Shown here: positions 8,675-17,086 of the stretch, one piece after another
How the letters are laid out: each line of letters begins with the position of its first letter
How positions within the stretch are numbered: the first letter of the stretch is position 1
From: Pseudoalteromonas aurantia 208
Lineage (GTDB): Bacteria > Pseudomonadota > Gammaproteobacteria > Enterobacterales > Alteromonadaceae
Length of the DNA stretch: 64,000 bases
NCBI RefSeq assembly: GCF_014858725.1
Contig: NZ_AQGV01000015.1
Span: 1 to 64,000, forward strand
Reading direction: 5' to 3'
Notes under the pieces: generated by a model
The model's input: the letters and a program-made list of their open reading frames with translations, nothing else
Told to the model about the DNA's origin: nothing
Database searches by the model: none
Translations under genes and position numbers: made by a program

Positions 8675-9937
8675 ATGGAAAATACCTCAGATTTAAAAAT
8701 ACGTGCAACATCTAGTTGGCTAACTGGCTTATATAAAAAATTAGTTCTTTCGGCTTTTGGTAAGATTGAAGAGGGCTATATAACTGTGATAGAGGGCGCG
8801 CAGACCTATACCTTTGGCTCAGAGCATAGCACGTTGTCTTGTGTAATAACGGTTCTCAATGACCAGATGTATAAGCAGTTTGCACTTGGAGGAAGTGTTG
8901 GTGCTGGTGAGGCCTACATAGATGGTCATTGGAAATGCAATGACTTAACTAAAATGATAGAAATATTTGCTATAAACCAGAGTCAACTGGATGATTTTGA
9001 GAGGAAATTTTCAGCTTTAAGTGGTTTGGCTAATAAGCTTGCGCATCTTAAAAATCAAAATTCAAAAGCGGGCTCAAAAAAGAATATCGCTGCGCATTAC
9101 GATTTAGGTAACGAACTTTACTCTGCATTTTTGAGTAAAGAAATGCTTTATTCTAGCGCGATATATCAGCATCCAAATACGACTTTAGAGCAAGCCCAAA
9201 ATAACAAACTGGCGGTTATATGCCGCAAACTGGATATACAAGCAACAGATAAAGTTGTAGAAATAGGCACTGGATGGGGGGCATTCGCAATATATGCTGC
9301 GCAAAACATTGGATGCCATGTAACAACGACAACAATTTCTGAAGAGCAGTATACCTACGTTGAAAACTTGATTAAGCGTAACCAGCTTGAGAGTAAAATT
9401 ACTTTGCTAAAAAGCGACTACCGAGAACTAACGGGTCAGTTTGATAAGTTGGTGTCTATAGAGATGATTGAAGCAGTAGGTCATGATTATCTACCGAGCT
9501 TTTTTGATAAATGTAATAGATTATTGAAACCCTCTGGTGCCATGCTTATCCAAGCAATAACAATTGCATGCCAAAGGTATGACCATTACCTAAAAAAATC
9601 TGATTTTATTCAACAGCATATTTTTCCTGGAGGGTGTTTACCATCGCTAGAACAAATGCATATTCAGATTAAAAACGGCACTGATATGGTGGTTCATGAG
9701 GTTTCGGATATTGGTTTACATTATGCCCGTACTCTAAACGATTGGCGTGTAAGGTTTATTGAGGCGTGGCCAAAGCTAGACCATAGTAAATTTGACGAGC
9801 GTTTTAAACGACTTTGGCTATTCTACTTAAGTTACTGTGAAGGTGCATTTAAGCAGCGAGCGACAAGTACCGTCCATCTAATAGCGAGGAAGCCAAGGTA
9901 TGTATCGACCGAGTGCAAAAGTACGCTTAGTTATTAA
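8675..9937 (+). CDS. cfa: Cyclopropane-fatty-acyl-phospholipid synthase family methyltransferase
   Basis: A 420-residue SAM-dependent methyltransferase acting on unsaturated acyl chains of membrane phospholipids. VVEIGTGWGAFAIYAA (about residues 190-205) is the SAM site; KSDYREL and SIEMIEAVGHDY follow; YLSYCEGAFKQR near the C-terminus contains the conserved Cys of Cfa proteins. CfaA-type enzymes are induced by singlet oxygen in Rhodobacter, and related methyltransferases there make methylated furan fatty acids, so the product may not be a simple cyclopropane ring. The reaction is therefore uncertain although the family is secure. Confidence 0.94.
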   Translation: MENTSDLKIRATSSWLTGLYKKLVLSAFGKIEEGYITVIEGAQTYTFGSEHSTLSCVITVLNDQMYKQFALGGSVGAGEAYIDGHWKCNDLTKMIEIFAINQSQLDDFERKFSALSGLANKLAHLKNQNSKAGSKKNIAAHYDLGNELYSAFLSKEMLYSSAIYQHPNTTLEQAQNNKLAVICRKLDIQATDKVVEIGTGWGAFAIYAAQNIGCHVTTTTISEEQYTYVENLIKRNQLESKITLLKSDYRELTGQFDKLVSIEMIEAVGHDYLPSFFDKCNRLLKPSGAMLIQAITIACQRYDHYLKKSDFIQQHIFPGGCLPSLEQMHIQIKNGTDMVVHEVSDIGLHYARTLNDWRVRFIEAWPKLDHSKFDERFKRLWLFYLSYCEGAFKQRATSTVHLIARKPRYVSTECKSTLSY

Positions 9938-10409
9938 TTTCAGCCTATTCCAATTATGTTGGTTTAGTGCGCTGTTTATGCAGGCTGATGCTATTTTTTT
10001 TATACTTGTTTGCATAGCTGCCATGTTTATTTTTGTGAGTAACAAAAAGCAGAGCGGGTTTTTGGTGATATGTTTGTTGCCCGTATCGTTATTACTGGAA
10101 ATACTGTCAATATCACTCGGTATAATAAATTATGGTAGTCCAACAATACCTGTATGGTTAGTCGGGATTTGGGTGGCTTTCATACTGACGTTTAATGAAT
10201 CACTTAAAAAGGTAATGTCGTTAGGTGTATGGCAAGCAATGTGCTTGTTTGCCGTATTTGCACCGTTAAGTTACCAAGCAGGCGAAAAGTTTGGTGCACT
10301 GACGATTGATTTTTCGTTAGTGGACTTTTGGTTCGCATTTTCAGCAATTTGGGCTGTTTATAGTGTCGCTGTACGGACGTTATATCGGGCAATAACAACA
10401 AATTTCTAG
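9900..10409 (+). CDS. DUF2878 membrane protein
   Basis: A 169-residue very hydrophobic protein with about five membrane helices, matching DUF2878 (LVINFSLFQLCWFSALF at the start, LEILSISLGIINYG, PIPVWLVGIWVAF-like segment, FGALTIDF). It overlaps the cfa-type gene by 38 bp, a long overlap that still keeps the downstream gene in the same unit. DUF2878 genes are commonly last in COG2907/DUF1365/Cfa clusters. The function is unknown; a membrane partner of the lipid-modifying enzymes is a guess. Confidence 0.87.
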   Translation: MYRPSAKVRLVINFSLFQLCWFSALFMQADAIFFILVCIAAMFIFVSNKKQSGFLVICLLPVSLLLEILSISLGIINYGSPTIPVWLVGIWVAFILTFNESLKKVMSLGVWQAMCLFAVFAPLSYQAGEKFGALTIDFSLVDFWFAFSAIWAVYSVAVRTLYRAITTNF

Positions 10410-10620
10410 GAACATTAGGCATAAGCTATTGCTTAATCATTAATGCCTTGCTAATTTGTATTCGCTGATTAGATTTAACGCAAAATGTGCAATGAATGCG
10501 CGCCACTACTGAGTTACATCGATTTTTTTTGAAAAAGCTAAGGAAATGGTTGCACATCTAGTCAAAATGCATAAACATAGCTTTTGCTCAGGCAAAATAT
10601 AAATGAATAGGAATCTTATA

Positions 10621-10896
10621 ATGAATAAAGCTCAACTAGTTGAAAAAATGGCGGCAGATGCTGAAATTTCTAAAGCAGCAGCAGCTCGTGCTCTTGAAGC
10701 GTTCACAGGTGCTGTAACTACCTCTCTAAAAGATGGTGATTCAGTTGCACTGGTTGGTTTTGGTACTTTCTCAGTAAAAGAGCGTGCTGCGCGCACAGGT
10801 CGTAACCCGCAAACTGGCGATGAGATCCAAATCGCTGCTGCAAATATCCCAAGCTTCAAAGCTGGTAAAGGGCTTAAAGATCAAGTTAACCTATAA
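10621..10896 (+). CDS. hupA: DNA-binding protein HU (alpha-like)
   Basis: A 91-residue nucleoid protein of the HU/IHF family. MNKAQLVEKMA at the start and VALVGFGTFSVKERAARTGRNPQTG forming the DNA-binding arm are diagnostic. The ATG at 10621 has AGGAA about 7 bp upstream and gives the usual HU length; an in-frame ATG at 10603 would add six residues. HU rather than IHF is favoured by the overall match to HupA. It stands alone between the lipid-modifying unit and ilvIH and is closed by a strong terminator. Confidence 0.96.
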   Translation: MNKAQLVEKMAADAEISKAAAARALEAFTGAVTTSLKDGDSVALVGFGTFSVKERAARTGRNPQTGDEIQIAAANIPSFKAGKGLKDQVNL

Positions 10897-10914
10897 GCGT
10901 TAATTTTGGTATGA

Positions 10915-10937
10915 AAAAGGGGCTTTTGGCCCCTTTT
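10915..10937 (+). terminator. Rho-independent terminator after HU
   Basis: AAAAGGGGC, a five-base loop, then GCCCCTTTT. Because the stem carries A-runs on its other side, it can also terminate ilvIH coming from the right. Confidence 0.9.
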
Positions 10938-10960
10938 ATATATTTGGTATCGGGTAAATG

Positions 10961-11458
10961 TCAGCCTTTAAGTGCTTTATCCCCTCTGCCAATACCCACC
11001 GCACCAGACCTAACCAGTTCAATAATGTCACTCTCATGACGCAACATATCGAGAAAAGATTCTATTTTCTCTGCACTACTTACTAGTTGCAGTGTATAGC
11101 TTTGTTTTCCCATATCAATAATTGCCCCATTATATACATCTGCAATGCGTGTCACGGAAGCACGAGTCACTTCGTCTTTTGCATAAACCTTAACAAGTAG
11201 CAACTCACGTTCGATGTTTGGCATATCGGTCAAGTCAATTACTTTTAGTACATCAACAAGTTTATTTACCTGTTTGGTTATTTGCTCAACGACTCTATCG
11301 TCACCATGGGTTGTAATGGTAATTCGAGATAAGGTCTTATCATCAGTTGTACCGACCGTTAAGCTGTCGATGTTGTAAGCTCGTTGAGAAAATAGCCCAA
11401 CAATACGTGATAAGGCACCTGGCTCGTTCTCCAACAAAACACTGAGTATTCTACGCAT
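10961..11458 (-). CDS. ilvH: Acetolactate synthase III, small regulatory subunit
   Basis: A 165-residue regulatory subunit of acetohydroxyacid synthase, the first common step of valine, leucine and isoleucine synthesis. The N-terminal ACT domain (RRILSVLLENEPGALSRIVGLF, then AYNIDSLTVG) binds the feedback inhibitor valine in this family, and the C-terminal domain has the usual ELVRSG ending. The start overlaps the ilvI stop by one base, so the subunits are translationally coupled. Confidence 0.97.
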   Translation of the reverse strand: MRRILSVLLENEPGALSRIVGLFSQRAYNIDSLTVGTTDDKTLSRITITTHGDDRVVEQITKQVNKLVDVLKVIDLTDMPNIERELLLVKVYAKDEVTRASVTRIADVYNGAIIDMGKQSYTLQLVSSAEKIESFLDMLRHESDIIELVRSGAVGIGRGDKALKG

Positions 11459-13182
11459 TATCCTTTAACTCCTTTTTTAAGCCACATATCGTCTATTGCC
11501 CCCAGCTTTATTTGCATAGGATACACATGTTCTTTTTCGTCTACTCTAATATCAAGGAACACGAGCTTATCTGTAATAGAAAATGCTTTTTCTAGCGCAG
11601 CATCTAATTGGTCAGGGTGATCTACCCGAATACCCACGTGTCCGTAGCTTTCAGTAAGCTTAACGAAGTCTGGTAAAGATTCCATATAGGAACTTGAATG
11701 CCGGCCATCATACATCATATCTTGCCACTGCCTGACCATACCTAAAGAACGGTTGTTTAAAGACACGATTTTTACAGCAAGGCCATATTGCAAACAAGTT
11801 GATAACTCTTGTATATTCATTTGGATTGAACCATCACCCGTAACACAGACAACGTGCTTATCAGGGAATGCGAGTTTTACGCCCATCGCTGCAGGTAGAC
11901 CAAACCCCATTGTTCCAAGGCCGCCTGAATTAATCCACTGACGAGGATGTTTAAAGGGGTAATATTGCGCTGCGAACATCTGATGTTGACCTACATCTGA
12001 GCTCACATAGGCCTCACCTTTAGTCACTTGATATACTTTTTCAATGACTGTCTGTGGTTTTATGCAGTCATCCGTTTTGGCGTAATCTAAACACTTAACT
12101 TCTCGCCATTGTGTTATTTGTCGCCACCAATCTTCTTGTGCAGACCGATCAATACGTTTGTCATTATTGTCGAGTGCCGTTTGTAGTTGCGTCAGTACAG
12201 TGGCTAAGCAACCTACAACAGGAATATGAGCGGGAATTGTTTTTGAAATAGACGTAGGGTCTACATCAACATGAATAATAGTCGCATTTGGACAGAACTT
12301 TTTAACATTATTGGTTACACGATCATCAAATCGAGCACCTAAAGCTAAAATTACATCGGCATTGGCCATTGCTTTATTCGCTTCTAAACTCCCATGCATT
12401 CCAAGCATGCCAATGAAATTTGGGTGAGTACCACTAATACCACCAAGTCCCATTAAAGTGTTAGTTATAGGTGCATTTAAAGACTCAACGAGTTCCGTAA
12501 GTTGCTCAGACGTGTCAGACAGTATTATGCCGCCGCCAGAATAAACGACCAGCTTTTTTGCATCCAATATTGCATTCACGGCTTTTTTAATTTGTTTAGG
12601 GTGACCCTTCACACTTGGATGGTAGGTACGCATTTCAGTGTTGTTAGGAAATTGATATTCGAATTTTGTTTGTGGATTAAGAATGTCTTTAGGTAACTCA
12701 ACCACAACAGGACCGGGGCGTCCGCTAGCCGCTAAATAAAAGGCTTTTGTTAGTATACTGGGAATATCTTGTGCGTTTCGACAGTTGAAGCTGTGCTTAA
12801 CAATAGGTCGAGAGCAACCAACAATATCAGTTTCTTGAAAAGCATCATCACCGATTAAACTAGAAGGAACTTGACCTGACAGTACTACCATCGGAATTGA
12901 ATCCATATAAGCTGTTGCAATGCCAGTAATACAGTTTGTTGCACCAGGTCCCGAGGTTGCCAATACTACACCGACGTGACCAGTTGCACGGGCATATCCA
13001 TCGGCCATATGTGTTGCGGCCTGTTCATGACGAACGAGTATATGTTTAACGTCATTTTGCTGAAATAGTGCATCATATAGATCTAGTACTGAACCTCCGG
13101 GATAACCGAATATGTATTCTACGTCTAGCTCTTTTAGTGCTTTTACGACTAATTCTGAGCCATTAAATTGCCCTTTATTCAT
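11458..13182 (-). CDS. ilvI: Acetolactate synthase III, large catalytic subunit
   Basis: Thiamine-diphosphate enzyme of about 574 residues that condenses pyruvate with pyruvate or 2-oxobutyrate. The N-terminal domain shows FGYPGGSVLDLYDAL and RHEQAATHMADGYARATG with the catalytic Glu; the C-terminal TPP-binding motif is GDGSIQMNIQELST to NNRSLGM. The ATG at 13182 is preferred because GAGGA lies 7 bp upstream; an ATG two codons earlier sits only 2 bp from it. The operon is preceded by a branched-chain amino-acid leader peptide and attenuator. Confidence 0.97.
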   Translation of the reverse strand: MNKGQFNGSELVVKALKELDVEYIFGYPGGSVLDLYDALFQQNDVKHILVRHEQAATHMADGYARATGHVGVVLATSGPGATNCITGIATAYMDSIPMVVLSGQVPSSLIGDDAFQETDIVGCSRPIVKHSFNCRNAQDIPSILTKAFYLAASGRPGPVVVELPKDILNPQTKFEYQFPNNTEMRTYHPSVKGHPKQIKKAVNAILDAKKLVVYSGGGIILSDTSEQLTELVESLNAPITNTLMGLGGISGTHPNFIGMLGMHGSLEANKAMANADVILALGARFDDRVTNNVKKFCPNATIIHVDVDPTSISKTIPAHIPVVGCLATVLTQLQTALDNNDKRIDRSAQEDWWRQITQWREVKCLDYAKTDDCIKPQTVIEKVYQVTKGEAYVSSDVGQHQMFAAQYYPFKHPRQWINSGGLGTMGFGLPAAMGVKLAFPDKHVVCVTGDGSIQMNIQELSTCLQYGLAVKIVSLNNRSLGMVRQWQDMMYDGRHSSSYMESLPDFVKLTESYGHVGIRVDHPDQLDAALEKAFSITDKLVFLDIRVDEKEHVYPMQIKLGAIDDMWLKKGVKG

Positions 13183-13222
13183 CCTCATTCCTCAGTTATC
13201 GACTGAATATATAAATTTGACC

Positions 13223-13249
13223 AAAAAAAAACCCCGCATTTGCGGGGTT
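13223..13249 (-). terminator. ilvIH attenuator (leader terminator)
   Basis: On the minus strand: AACCCCGCA, a short loop, TGCGGGGTT and a run of nine T. It lies between the leader peptide stop (13265) and ilvI, exactly where a translation-coupled attenuator should be. Confidence 0.9.
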
Positions 13250-13264
13250 AAAGCGTAAACTTGC

Positions 13265-13333
13265 TCAACACGGCCCCGCTGGACTTATATATAAGACCAG
13301 GACGAGGACATTAAGGCTAGAAATACGTTTCAT
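13265..13333 (-). CDS. Branched-chain amino-acid leader peptide of ilvIH
   Basis: A 22-residue reading frame on the minus strand beginning MKRISSLNVLVLVLYI and ending SPAGPC before TGA. Nine of the 22 codons are Leu, Val or Ile, including the run Val-Leu-Val-Leu-Val-Leu. It starts about 29 bases after the predicted transcription start and is followed by the ilvIH attenuator. The arrangement matches leader peptides of E. coli ilv operons: ribosome stalling when charged branched-chain tRNAs are scarce would favour the antiterminator. The ribosome-binding site is weak (GGA about 11 bases upstream). Confidence 0.88.
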   Translation of the reverse strand: MKRISSLNVLVLVLYISPAGPC

Positions 13334-13368
13334 TTTGGTGACGATCCAAATAATAATTAACAAAAGTT

Positions 13369-13397
13369 ATTAAAAGTGTTTTTGGCTATTAAGTCAA
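13369..13397 (-). promoter_or_regulatory. Sigma-70 promoter of ilvIH
   Basis: Minus strand TTGACT (13397-13392), a 17-base spacer, then TTTAAT (13374-13369). The expected start near 13362 places the leader ATG about 29 bases downstream. Confidence 0.6.
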
Positions 13398-13634
13398 TAG
13401 GGAAACAGTTTTATTGCATAAATAACTCTAAAAGTCGTTTTTTTAGTGTTTTTTTTGCTTTTTATTGTTCTTTGTTGATTTACTTTGGATTTATTATGCT
13501 GTCAATTGTGCCGTTATGGTATTTTATACCTAATCTAATGTACAAAATAGTAAAATTGCTGTAGCTTTTCTGAGTTTGCAGCTAGTAGGCTCAAAAGATA
13601 GATGAAATGTGATAAATACATACATTGATAGATC
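13398..13634. other. AT-rich gap between ilvIH promoter and isocitrate dehydrogenase terminator
   Basis: Part of a 344-base stretch without a gene of confident standing (13334-13677). It holds the ilvIH promoter at its left and the isocitrate dehydrogenase terminator at its right. A 62-codon frame on the plus strand (13376-13564) is low-complexity Phe/Leu/Ile with no ribosome-binding site and is not accepted as a gene. Confidence 0.5.
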
Positions 13635-13660
13635 AAAAAAGCCCGCACTATGGCGGGCTT
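13635..13660 (-). terminator. Terminator after isocitrate dehydrogenase
   Basis: Minus strand AAGCCCGC, a loop that includes CATAGT, GCGGGCTT and a T-run. It closes the gene whose stop is at 13678. Confidence 0.88.
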
Positions 13661-13677
13661 TGATACTTTATTTCTAA

Positions 13678-14685
13678 TTATAAGCGGTCAATAACGGCTT
13701 GTGTAAAGTCAGTGGTACCATGGTTACCACCTAAATCTCGTGTTGTTCTGTCACCGGTTTTGATTACGTCGGCAACTGCGTTTCGAATACGCTCAGCGGT
13801 ATCACCCATTTGTAAATATTCTAACATTTGGATTGACGCTAAAATGACTGAAGTTGGGTTTGCAAGGTTTTTACCAGCAATGTCAGGTGCACTTCCATGA
13901 ACTGCTTCGAATATTGCTGCATTTTCACCGATATTTGCACCCGGTGCCATGCCCAGACCACCAACTAAACCAGCGCATAAGTCAGATAAAATATCACCAA
14001 ACAGGTTTGTGGTTACAATGACATCAAACTCTTCAGGCGTCATTACTAATTTCATGCATGTTGCATCGACAATCATCTCCGCTGATTCGATATCAGGGTA
14101 ACGCTCACCAATTTCACGTGCAACTTTCAAGAATAAACCTGATGTTGACTTTAAGATGTTCGCTTTGTGAACGGCTGTCACTTTATTACGACCTTCTCGC
14201 TGTGCCAGTTCGTATGCAAAAGTTACAATTTTTTCAGCACCTTCGCGTGTGATTTTTGACATTGCTTCAGCTTCGTTGCCATCATCAGATACAACTTGGC
14301 CAAGCCCAGAGTACATACCTTGCGTATTTTCACGAACCGTAATGATATCGATGTCGTCATAGCGTGCTTTTGTGCCTTCAAATGACTTCACAGGGCGTAC
14401 ATTTGCATATAAGCCAAATTGCTTACGTAAAGTTACATTAATTGACGTGAAGCCTTCGCCAACTGGAGTCGTTAAAGGACCTTTTAAAGTGATTTTATTT
14501 TTTTCAATCACCTCTAATGTTTCTTGAGGTAATAGTTCACCTGTTTTTTCAAGAGCTGCAAGACCTGCATCTACGAATTCGTAATCAAAGTCACAGCCAG
14601 CTGCATTTAAGATCTCGATTGCTGAGTCAATGATACTCGGGCCGATGCCGTCGCCTTTAATTACAGTAATGGTTTGCTTAGCCAT
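13678..14685 (-). CDS. NAD-type isocitrate dehydrogenase
   Basis: A 335-residue beta-decarboxylating dehydrogenase. KGDGIGPSI (residues 9-17), the ENTQGMYSG substrate loop, the K-A-N-I-L-K segment and GGLGMAPGANIG/HGSAPDIAGK mark the isocitrate/isopropylmalate family. The sequence resembles the mitochondrial-type NAD-dependent enzyme more than LeuB or the NADP-dependent Icd. LeuB is less likely because no leu genes are nearby and the substrate loop has the isocitrate pattern. AAGGA lies 8 bp before the ATG. It is a single-gene unit with its own terminator. Confidence 0.88.
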   Translation of the reverse strand: MAKQTITVIKGDGIGPSIIDSAIEILNAAGCDFDYEFVDAGLAALEKTGELLPQETLEVIEKNKITLKGPLTTPVGEGFTSINVTLRKQFGLYANVRPVKSFEGTKARYDDIDIITVRENTQGMYSGLGQVVSDDGNEAEAMSKITREGAEKIVTFAYELAQREGRNKVTAVHKANILKSTSGLFLKVAREIGERYPDIESAEMIVDATCMKLVMTPEEFDVIVTTNLFGDILSDLCAGLVGGLGMAPGANIGENAAIFEAVHGSAPDIAGKNLANPTSVILASIQMLEYLQMGDTAERIRNAVADVIKTGDRTTRDLGGNHGTTDFTQAVIDRL

Positions 14686-14942
14686 GGTAGGTTTCCTTTA
14701 TCAAAAATATATATAACACCAGCTCACGTTGAGCATCTAAATGTTTAATTGTAGTAAACAAAGTAAGAAGGTGTCTGTTCGCTTGAATTTTTAAGGGCGA
14801 TTTATATCAATTTATGATGGTATATTCCAGTTAGGAATGGCTAATTGGTATAACCTGTAATTATACTTACTATGTTTTGTATTTATATTCTTGATAAAGG
14901 GTGGAATTTACAGCAATTTGTATAAACTTTGAGTGATTTTTA

Positions 14943-16634
14943 TCACTCCGTTGTGCAATAAGGTGATTGTTCTAGTAGCGTATTAAAGAATAGTGTACGG
15001 CTTTTCCAGCTAAATTCATCTAATGTGAATTCGAGTATTTGGTTTTGCCATGTGGTTAACTCGTCATTGCCAGTCAGCATCATAACCACGATGAGCTTGA
15101 TGGCAGAAAAATATTTGGCGTGTATTGAAAGTGCATGCTTGTCCAGCAATTCAGTTTCAGCAAAAGCATTGTGCATGCTTGAATATTTGAAATACTTTTG
15201 AATAAATTGTTCGAACTCAGCGTTATCAAGCTGTTCAAATCCAAAAATATGCGCGATGGATAAGGGCTTTTGAGAAAACTGGTCGGATGGCGTTTTTATC
15301 AGTCGCATCACTTGAGAGTCATGTTTAGACAACATAAAGTATATTGCAGCGGTGAACGGGCCAAGTAGTGTTTCAAATAGATCCGACTTAGAATGTTGAG
15401 TCAAAACATAAATGACTTTGTTAAATAAGGCATATTTACACCATATGTCGGTGGAGAAAGGGTGGGGTTTATCGGCTAATAGTGTTTCAAGTAATACGCG
15501 TTGACACAGTAAACCCGCAGTATCTAACCCTACCATTGTCAAACAGTGTCTTAGGGTCGTAGCCTTTTGACCTTGTCGATTATACTGCCGTGCGGCTTGT
15601 CGTAGCGCATGTTCAAGCTGTGTGAAAGGCGCAATATTTTTTTCTATTGCTTTGAATTCAACATATTCATCACTTCCTAATTCAGCAATGGCATCTAAAA
15701 TAGACTCAGAGGTAGGAAGTTCAGACGGGGTCATTCTGACTAGATCGTTAAACCAGATGCTATATAGTAGGGTTTTATCATCGGTGATAATTGGTTTATA
15801 TATTAAGCTCAATTGCTTAGTTGTTTTGACAATACCTTTTACTTGTGTATTTTCTAGTAACGCAAGTGTTACAGTTTTCCCTTCCTTAGCGAGAAGCAGT
15901 GCATTACTTTTTTTATAGGATACCATTGCTCCTGACGGGCAGTTGGAAAATTGCTGAGCAAGTGTTACTAAACTCGATTGAGCAAAGACGTTATGTGTAT
16001 TGAGGTACAGTGACTTTATCGCTTGTATGACACTAAATGTTCTTACTTGAGGTCTGGGTGTGATCGCTTTGGCTATACGTTTAGACAAACATACAAGCAC
16101 CGTTGTATTGTCATACAAGGGTATGTTTTTAACCCCAGTTATTGAAGCGGTGTATTTATCTAGCCGAGCAAGTATCCTTTGTAACTGACCATTAGGGACT
16201 TTAGCACTATTTAGCATTTTAATAGCAATTTGATGACGTAGGTTGAGTAATTTTTGTTCTTGTGATGAAAGAGGTTTACCACTTGCCTTACGGTTGGTTT
16301 CATTGGTGCTGCAGATGTGATCTGATAAACAAGCAAGTACCAGCTCTTCTGTAAACTCAGGTGAGTAACCATTTGCTTTGCATAATGCACAGATAAGGAT
16401 CGATTGATTGACAACTAAATTTGTTGTGTAGCCATGGTTTTTGGCATAAAACTGTAAATGAGCATGAAGGGCATTCGGTACTTGTGTGTACAATAGCACA
16501 AACCGTTCAGCAAGTTGGGTTAATACCGGGTAAATTGTAGGCCATTTTTCTTTACTATAGTAAAGCCGAAGCGCCTGATGGGTATGCTCAAGTAGACGCT
16601 TTAGTTGGTTAGGATTTGCTTTAAAAGCTTGCAC
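14943..16634 (-). CDS. Degenerate HD-GYP-like protein, function unknown
   Basis: A 563-residue cytoplasmic protein without transmembrane segments. Residues about 70-260 resemble an HD-GYP output domain in layout: a helical stretch with LVLACLSDHICS where an HD pair would be, a following QEQKLLNLRHQIAIKML helix, and near residue 230 a CPSGAMVSYKKSNALLLAKEG segment similar to the PPGTLV...ALV end of HD-GYP proteins. The HD and GYP metal ligands are not intact, so phosphodiesterase activity is unlikely. The C-terminal half has no recognised domain. It overlaps the DUF3192 start by one base. Alteromonadales-specific status is a guess. Confidence 0.7.
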   Translation of the reverse strand: MQAFKANPNQLKRLLEHTHQALRLYYSKEKWPTIYPVLTQLAERFVLLYTQVPNALHAHLQFYAKNHGYTTNLVVNQSILICALCKANGYSPEFTEELVLACLSDHICSTNETNRKASGKPLSSQEQKLLNLRHQIAIKMLNSAKVPNGQLQRILARLDKYTASITGVKNIPLYDNTTVLVCLSKRIAKAITPRPQVRTFSVIQAIKSLYLNTHNVFAQSSLVTLAQQFSNCPSGAMVSYKKSNALLLAKEGKTVTLALLENTQVKGIVKTTKQLSLIYKPIITDDKTLLYSIWFNDLVRMTPSELPTSESILDAIAELGSDEYVEFKAIEKNIAPFTQLEHALRQAARQYNRQGQKATTLRHCLTMVGLDTAGLLCQRVLLETLLADKPHPFSTDIWCKYALFNKVIYVLTQHSKSDLFETLLGPFTAAIYFMLSKHDSQVMRLIKTPSDQFSQKPLSIAHIFGFEQLDNAEFEQFIQKYFKYSSMHNAFAETELLDKHALSIHAKYFSAIKLIVVMMLTGNDELTTWQNQILEFTLDEFSWKSRTLFFNTLLEQSPYCTTE

Positions 16635-17020
16635 TAATTGAACGCCTTTTCATAGGCTACCGAGGCGCTAGGCCCCCAAAGCGTCAGTTTTCCATTTTTA
16701 AATAACAAACCAGTACATTCATCTTTGGTTGTAATCCCATCAGGTTTAACCAGTTGAGTTCTAAAGTAAACAATTTGAACAATGTCATTGTTTTTCTTCT
16801 TTAAAAATGTCAAATCGGGGCTTCCAAGCGTTTCGAGTACGTCGTCAATAGCAATATGTTCCCCTATTTTAAGCTTTGAGATAAAGCGATTATTAAACGC
16901 TTCTCTATCTTGCCAAATCATAGCTTGAGGATCATCCTTGTAGAAGTTGATGACAAGCATAACAATGACTGCATAAACCGCTAGCCCCAAAATAATATAA
17001 CGTAATACTTTTTTTATCAT
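16634..17020 (-). CDS. DUF3192 family membrane-anchored protein
   Basis: A 128-residue protein with an N-terminal membrane helix (LRYIILGLAVYAVIVMLVI, about residues 6-25) and an outward domain. GSPDLTFLKKK, VYFRTQLVKPDGITTKDECTGLLFKNGKL is the DUF3192 signature. Many family members are lipoproteins; this one lacks a lipobox Cys and appears anchored by the helix. Its stop shares a base with the start of the downstream HD-GYP-like gene, so the two are probably co-transcribed. Function unknown. Confidence 0.82.
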   Translation of the reverse strand: MIKKVLRYIILGLAVYAVIVMLVINFYKDDPQAMIWQDREAFNNRFISKLKIGEHIAIDDVLETLGSPDLTFLKKKNNDIVQIVYFRTQLVKPDGITTKDECTGLLFKNGKLTLWGPSASVAYEKAFN

Positions 17021-17086
17021 GTAAGGCTCACCAAATAATTAGCTTTAAGTATAGCAAAGCACATTGTTTGAAAAATATAGTTGCGA

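Noticed and set aside
13321..13350. Possible third ECF promoter on the minus strand (AATACG at 13321)
   Set aside because: The expected GATCA element does not follow at the 16-base spacing seen in the two accepted elements.
13376..13564. 62-codon plus-strand frame in the ilvIH promoter region
   Set aside because: Low-complexity Phe/Ile/Leu composition, no ribosome-binding site, and it overlaps the promoter of ilvIH on the other strand.
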